The position numbers were made by a program, and so were the translations under genes. A stretch of 64,000 nucleotides of DNA from contig NZ_FONV01000011.1 of assembly GCF_900113015.1 (NCBI RefSeq), positions 1 through 64,000 on the forward strand. Reading direction: 5' to 3'. This DNA is from Actinoplanes philippinensis. Lineage in GTDB: Bacteria > Actinomycetota > Actinomycetes > Mycobacteriales > Micromonosporaceae. The notes below the pieces were generated by a model. It searched no databases. It worked only from the letters and a program-made list of their open reading frames with translations, and had not been told where the DNA came from. Below, piece by piece: positions 60,245-64,000 of the stretch. Numbering within the stretch: the stretch's first letter is position 1; the number at the start of each line of letters is the position of its first letter.

Positions 60245-61687
60245 ATGCGCCGCACCTCGACCGTCGCCGCACTGGCCGCGACACTCCTCATCACCGGCTG
60301 CACCAAAGCCGACGACGATAAGCCCGCGCCGGTGAGCTCCGCCGCCGACGAGCCGAAGACCGACTACCGCCCCTGGGCGGCCGGACGGTCCACCCCGGTG
60401 GCCGACAAGCTCTACCCGGAGAAGGGCAATCCCGGTCTGGACGTCCTGCACTACGGACTGGAGCTGGACTGGAAGCCGGACACCGGGGTGCTCACCGGGA
60501 CGGCCACCCTCCGGATCCGCCCGGTCGCCGACGCGAGCGAGATCAGGCTCGACTTCACCGGGCTCACCGTCGACAGGGTCACCGTCGACGAGAAGCCGGC
60601 CACCGGCACCGTGGCGAAGGAGAAACTGGTCGTGCCGGCCGCTGTCACCGCGGACCGGCCGGTGACGCTGACCGTCGCCTACCACGGCACGCCGAAGCAG
60701 GTGGAGATGCCGTCCCACCGCGGCGACGCGTCCGAGGGCATCGGCATGCGATCGTCGAAGGACGGCGTCCTCTGGACCATGCAGGAGCCGTGGGGCGCGC
60801 TCACCTGGTACCCGGTCAACGAGCACCCGTCCGACGAGGCGCTCTACGACCTGGCGGTGACCGTCCCGCCGGGCTGGGCCGCGGCGGCGAACGGCACACC
60901 CGGCAAGGTGGAGGGCAACACCTACCACTACGCCAGCGCGGACCCGGTGGCGGCGTACGTGACCACCCTCGCCGTCGACAGGTACAAGAGGATCGAGCAG
61001 ACCGGTCCGCACGGACTGAAGATCACGAACTTCGTGGTGCCGAAGAGCGACGACCGCTACCTGAGCACGCTGAAGAAGACGCCACAGCTGATCGAGTGGC
61101 TGGAGAAGCGGTTCGGGCCGTACCCGTTCCCCTCGGCCGGCGCCCTGATGAACGGCTCCATCTCCGCCATGGAGACGCAGCAGATGCTCAGCATGGGCCG
61201 GGAGGCGTTCAAGGACAGCGAGCCCAAGGACTTCGAGGCCGTGCTCGTCCACGAGTACGCCCACCAGTGGTTCGGCAATGCGGTCACCCCGGTGACGTGG
61301 ACCGACCTCTGGCTCAACGAGGGCTTCGCCACCTACGTGCAGAACCTGTACGAGCAGGAGCTGTACGGCTTCGACGACGCGTACCTGGAGAAGTATCTGC
61401 GGGAGGCCGACGCCAAGCTGCGCAAGCGGGTCGGCCCGCCCGGTAAGCCGACGGCCGGCACGTTCGCCGAGAGCAACGTCTACATCTGCCCGGCCGCCAT
61501 GCTCAAGGAGCTGAACGACGCGCTCGGTGACAAGAAGTTCTTCGAGCTGGCCAGTGCCTGGGTGGCGAAGAACCGCAACACCAACCAGGACCGGGCCTCG
61601 TTCACCGCGTTCGTCAACGAGCAGACCGGCAAGGACTTCACCAAGCTGATCGACAGCTGGCTGGACTCGCCGACCACCCCGGCCTGA
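60245..61687 (+). CDS. M1 family aminopeptidase, lipoprotein
   Basis: A 480-residue metallopeptidase with a lipoprotein signal (lipobox LITGC, Cys19). The zinc motif HEYAHQW (about residue 335) is followed by the partner glutamate in LWLNEGFATYVQNLYE. The exopeptidase motif reads NGSISAMET instead of GAMEN, a common variant. It lacks the C-terminal ARM domain of full-length aminopeptidase N. It would act on the cell surface on short peptides. It lies between gatB and gatCA in the opposite direction. Confidence 0.9.
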   Translation: MRRTSTVAALAATLLITGCTKADDDKPAPVSSAADEPKTDYRPWAAGRSTPVADKLYPEKGNPGLDVLHYGLELDWKPDTGVLTGTATLRIRPVADASEIRLDFTGLTVDRVTVDEKPATGTVAKEKLVVPAAVTADRPVTLTVAYHGTPKQVEMPSHRGDASEGIGMRSSKDGVLWTMQEPWGALTWYPVNEHPSDEALYDLAVTVPPGWAAAANGTPGKVEGNTYHYASADPVAAYVTTLAVDRYKRIEQTGPHGLKITNFVVPKSDDRYLSTLKKTPQLIEWLEKRFGPYPFPSAGALMNGSISAMETQQMLSMGREAFKDSEPKDFEAVLVHEYAHQWFGNAVTPVTWTDLWLNEGFATYVQNLYEQELYGFDDAYLEKYLREADAKLRKRVGPPGKPTAGTFAESNVYICPAAMLKELNDALGDKKFFELASAWVAKNRNTNQDRASFTAFVNEQTGKDFTKLIDSWLDSPTTPA

Positions 61688-61690
61688 CGC

Positions 61691-61720
61691 TCGCGAGGGG
61701 GCCGTGTGGCCCCCTCGCGA
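61691..61720. terminator. bidirectional terminator between M1 peptidase and gatA
   Basis: Perfect 13-bp stem (61691-61703 with 61708-61720) and a GTGT loop between two convergent stop codons. Confidence 0.9.
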
Positions 61721-61724
61721 ACCG

Positions 61725-63188
61725 TCAGAGCGCCGGCGGGGTGAAGGTGCCGACCGCCGACTCCAGCGCGGCGGCGACCCGGTACATCCGGTCGTCGGCC
61801 AGCGTCGGGGCCATGATCTGGAAGCCGACCGGCAGCCCCTCGGAGAGACCGCACGGGACCGAGATGGCCGGGCCGCCGTACAGGTTCGTCGGGATCGTGA
61901 ACAGGTCGGCGAGATACATCTGGTACGGATCGCTGGTCCGCGACCCGAACGGGAACGCCACGAACGGCGTGGTCGGCGAGACCAGCACGTCCACCTGCTC
62001 GAACGCGGCCTGGAAGTCCCGGGTGATCAGCGTCCGGACCTTCTGCGCCTGGCCGTAGTAGGCGTCGTAGTAGCCGCTCGACAGCGCGTAGGTGCCGAGG
62101 ATGATGCGCCGCTTCACCTCGGGGCCGAAGCCCTCGTCCCGGGTCAGCGACATGACCTCCTCGAGCGACCGGCTGCCGTCGTCGCCGGAGCGCAGGCCAT
62201 ACCGCACGCCGTCGAAGCGAGCCAGGTTCGACGAGCACTCGCTCGGGGCGATCAGGTAGTACGCGGGCAACGCGTACTGGAAGTGCGGGCAGGACACCTC
62301 GACGACCTCGGCGCCCAGCTTGACCAGCGCCTCCAGCGACTCCCGGAACGCGGCCAGCACACCGGGCTCGGAGCCGTCGCCGGCGAACTCCTTGACCAGA
62401 CCCAGCTTCACGCCGGTCAGGTCACCGGTGGCGCCCCGGCGGGCGGCGGCCACCACGTCCGGCACCGGCTGCGGGATCGAGGTCGAGTCGCGCGGGTCGT
62501 GGCCGGCGATCACCGCGTGCAGCAGGGCGGTGTCCTCGACGGTCCGGCCGCAGGGGCCCGGGGTGTCCAGCGAGGAGGAGAACGCGATCAGGCCGTAGCG
62601 GGACGTGCCACCATACGTCGGCTTGGCGCCGACCGTGCCGGTGACCGCGCCCGGCTGACGGATCGAGCCGCCGGTGTCGGTGCCGATGGCCAGCGGGGCC
62701 TCATACGCGGCGAGCGCCGCCGCCGAGCCACCGCCCGAGCCACCCGGGATGCGGCCCAGGTCCCACGGGTTGTTCGTCGGGCCGTACGCGCTGTACTCCG
62801 TGGAGGAGCCCATCGCGAACTCGTCCATGTTGGTCTTGCCCAGGATCGGCATGCCGGCCGCCTTGAGCCGCTCGACGATCGTCGCGTCGTACGGCGGCGT
62901 CCAGCCCTCGAGGATCTTGGACGCCGCGGTGGTCGGGAGCCCCTTGGTGGTCACCACGTCCTTGACGGCGATCGGCACGCCGGCCAGCGGGCCGGTGATC
63001 TCGCCCCGGTCGACGGCAGCGGCCGCGGCGAGCGCGCCCTCCCGGTCGACGTGCAGGAACGCGTGCACCCGCTCGTCGACGGCGTCGATGCGGTCCAGAT
63101 GGGCGGTCGCCACCTCGACGGCGGAGACCTCCCGCGAGGCGATCCTCGATGCGAGGTCGGCGGCGGAAAGCCTGGTCAGGTCACTCAC
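61725..63188 (-). CDS. gatA: Asp-tRNA(Asn)/Glu-tRNA(Gln) amidotransferase subunit A
   Basis: A 487-residue amidase-signature enzyme. It has the catalytic Lys in PIAVKDVV, the cis-Ser in [13 protein letters not shown], and the nucleophilic Ser in [13 protein letters not shown]. It releases ammonia from glutamine for the GatB site. It starts 3 bases after the gatC stop; the two form one operon. Confidence 0.96.
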   Translation of the reverse strand: MSDLTRLSAADLASRIASREVSAVEVATAHLDRIDAVDERVHAFLHVDREGALAAAAAVDRGEITGPLAGVPIAVKDVVTTKGLPTTAASKILEGWTPPYDATIVERLKAAGMPILGKTNMDEFAMGSSTEYSAYGPTNNPWDLGRIPGGSGGGSAAALAAYEAPLAIGTDTGGSIRQPGAVTGTVGAKPTYGGTSRYGLIAFSSSLDTPGPCGRTVEDTALLHAVIAGHDPRDSTSIPQPVPDVVAAARRGATGDLTGVKLGLVKEFAGDGSEPGVLAAFRESLEALVKLGAEVVEVSCPHFQYALPAYYLIAPSECSSNLARFDGVRYGLRSGDDGSRSLEEVMSLTRDEGFGPEVKRRIILGTYALSSGYYDAYYGQAQKVRTLITRDFQAAFEQVDVLVSPTTPFVAFPFGSRTSDPYQMYLADLFTIPTNLYGGPAISVPCGLSEGLPVGFQIMAPTLADDRMYRVAAALESAVGTFTPPAL

Positions 63189-63191
63189 CGG

Positions 63192-63491
63192 TCAGTCCTC
63201 CTCGTCCAGGATCCGCGGCACGCGGAAGCGGCCCTCGTAGGCGTCCGGCGCGCCGGACAGCGCCGCGTCCTGCGCCAGGCTCGGCGCGGGGACGTCCTCG
63301 CGATACACGTTGGTCAGCGGGACCGAGTGCGAGGTCGGCGGGATGTCCTCCGCGGCCACCTCACCGACCCGGGCGACCGACTGCAGGATCACGTCGAGCT
63401 GGCCGGCGAATCGGTCCAGCTCCTCCTCGGTCACGGCGAGCCGCGACAGGCGCGCCAGGTGCGCTACCTCTTCGCGGGAGATGGCGGCCAT
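63192..63491 (-). CDS. gatC: Asp-tRNA(Asn)/Glu-tRNA(Gln) amidotransferase subunit C
   Basis: A 99-residue GatC. It has the typical opening [29 protein letters not shown] and a C-terminal part ([24 protein letters not shown]) that wraps the A and B subunits. Only 25 bases separate its start from the stop codon of the EAL gene upstream, so its promoter must overlap that gene's 3' end. Confidence 0.95.
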   Translation of the reverse strand: MAAISREEVAHLARLSRLAVTEEELDRFAGQLDVILQSVARVGEVAAEDIPPTSHSVPLTNVYREDVPAPSLAQDAALSGAPDAYEGRFRVPRILDEED

Positions 63492-63516
63492 CCTGCCCCC
63501 TTGCTGATTGAGTGTC

Positions 63517-64000
63517 TCAGTTACTTGACGTTGGAGATGTGCCCACAGAGTCTATTTCGCCGCGAATCCCGGGTCGGACCGGGCGGTACCGGGCCAGCCA
63601 TTCGCGCAGATCCGCGGCCGGCATCGGGCGCGCGTGGAACCAGCCCTGCGCCGTGTGACAGCCCGCGGCGGCCAGAAGACGCCAGGTCACCTCGTCCTCG
63701 ACACCTTCCGCGACGGCACGCAGGCCGAGGGCCTCGGCCAGGCCGACCACCGATCGTACGATCGCCGCGTCCCCGGAGTCACCGGCCATGCCCAGCACGA
63801 ACGAGCGGTCGATCTTGACCTCGGACAGCGGCAGCCGGCGCAGGTGCTGCAGCGACGAGTAACCGGTGCCGAAATCGTCCAGCGAGATCGCCACCCCCAT
63901 CCGGGACAGCCGGGTGGTGGTCTCCAGCACCCGGTGCGGGTCGGCCATCAGCGCGCTCTCGGTGATCTCCAGCTGCAGCAGGTCGGCGGGCACGCCGTAC
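63517..64000 (-). CDS. EAL-domain protein, partial at window edge
   Basis: Only the C-terminal ~160 residues are in the window. They carry the second half of an EAL phosphodiesterase domain with conserved [40 protein letters not shown] and [10 protein letters not shown]. All key residues seen are intact. The upstream part, likely GGDEF or sensor domains, lies beyond 64000. It is the third EAL domain in the window. Confidence 0.9.
   Translation of the reverse strand, partial: YGVPADLLQLEITESALMADPHRVLETTTRLSRMGVAISLDDFGTGYSSLQHLRRLPLSEVKIDRSFVLGMAGDSGDAAIVRSVVGLAEALGLRAVAEGVEDEVTWRLLAAAGCHTAQGWFHARPMPAADLREWLARYRPVRPGIRGEIDSVGTSPTSSN

Overview
The window is high-GC actinobacterial chromosome. 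GTG starts are common, many genes look leaderless, and ATGA stop/start overlaps recur. The gene set (tRNA-dependent amidotransferase gatCAB, citramalate synthase, a SARP/BTAD regulator, FN3- and PKD-type secreted proteins, several GGDEF/EAL proteins) fits a soil Micromonosporaceae such as Actinoplanes or a relative. That placement is inference from content and style; no 16S gene is present. No insertion sequence, CRISPR array or prophage was seen.

Layout. 0.2-2.9 kb: an alpha/beta hydrolase, two metallo-beta-lactamase-fold hydrolases and two tandem-repeat arrays. 2.9-4.3 kb: repeat-rich, gene-poor DNA with two copies of tRNA-Glu(CTC) and one tRNA-Gln(CTG), all on the minus strand. 4.3-10.2 kb: a divergent NmrA-type/TetR pair, a fumarylacetoacetase-family enzyme, an ABC-2 exporter operon ending in an XRE regulator, a protein of a family usually annotated as 3-methyladenine glycosylase, and arfB. 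10.3-14.9 kb: an active/inactive pair of M16 peptidases, a small protein, a membrane-anchored EEP phosphatase/nuclease and a GNAT acetyltransferase.

15-33 kb is the core of the window, branched-chain amino acid and serine biosynthesis. cimA, ilvE, leuB, serA, ilvC, ilvN and ilvB lie on the minus strand and ilvD on the plus strand. Together they take pyruvate through citramalate or acetolactate to Ile, Val and Leu, with serA opening serine synthesis. ilvB-ilvN-ilvC-serA look like one operon. Two transcription attenuators with tiny leader peptides rich in Val/Leu/Ile codons precede cimA and ilvB. A third attenuator, with a Thr-Thr-Thr leader peptide, precedes a shortened ThrRS paralogue at 15.0 kb. 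An Rpn/PD-(D/E)XK-like gene and two stand-alone copies of its C-terminal module lie between 13 and 20 kb.

33-46 kb is an extracellular block: a 1833-residue secreted heme peroxidase with calcium-binding RTX repeats and FN3 domains, a Tat-exported multicopper oxidase coupled to a His-tailed secreted protein, a divergent SARP regulator, and a PKD-domain secreted protein. 46.7-51.2 kb: a carbohydrate ABC importer with a divergent LacI regulator. 51-58 kb: a PAS-GGDEF-EAL protein with a degenerate EAL domain, a small membrane protein, a PQQ-type sugar dehydrogenase lipoprotein, a membrane metallophosphoesterase and a secreted three-repeat protein. 58.6-63.5 kb: gatB and gatCA, separated by an M1 peptidase lipoprotein on the other strand. 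A truncated EAL protein runs off the right edge.

The strongest candidates for further attention are the three leader-peptide attenuators, the dispersed Rpn C-terminal modules, the peroxidase-RTX-FN3 giant with its oxidase neighbours, and the repeat arrays.
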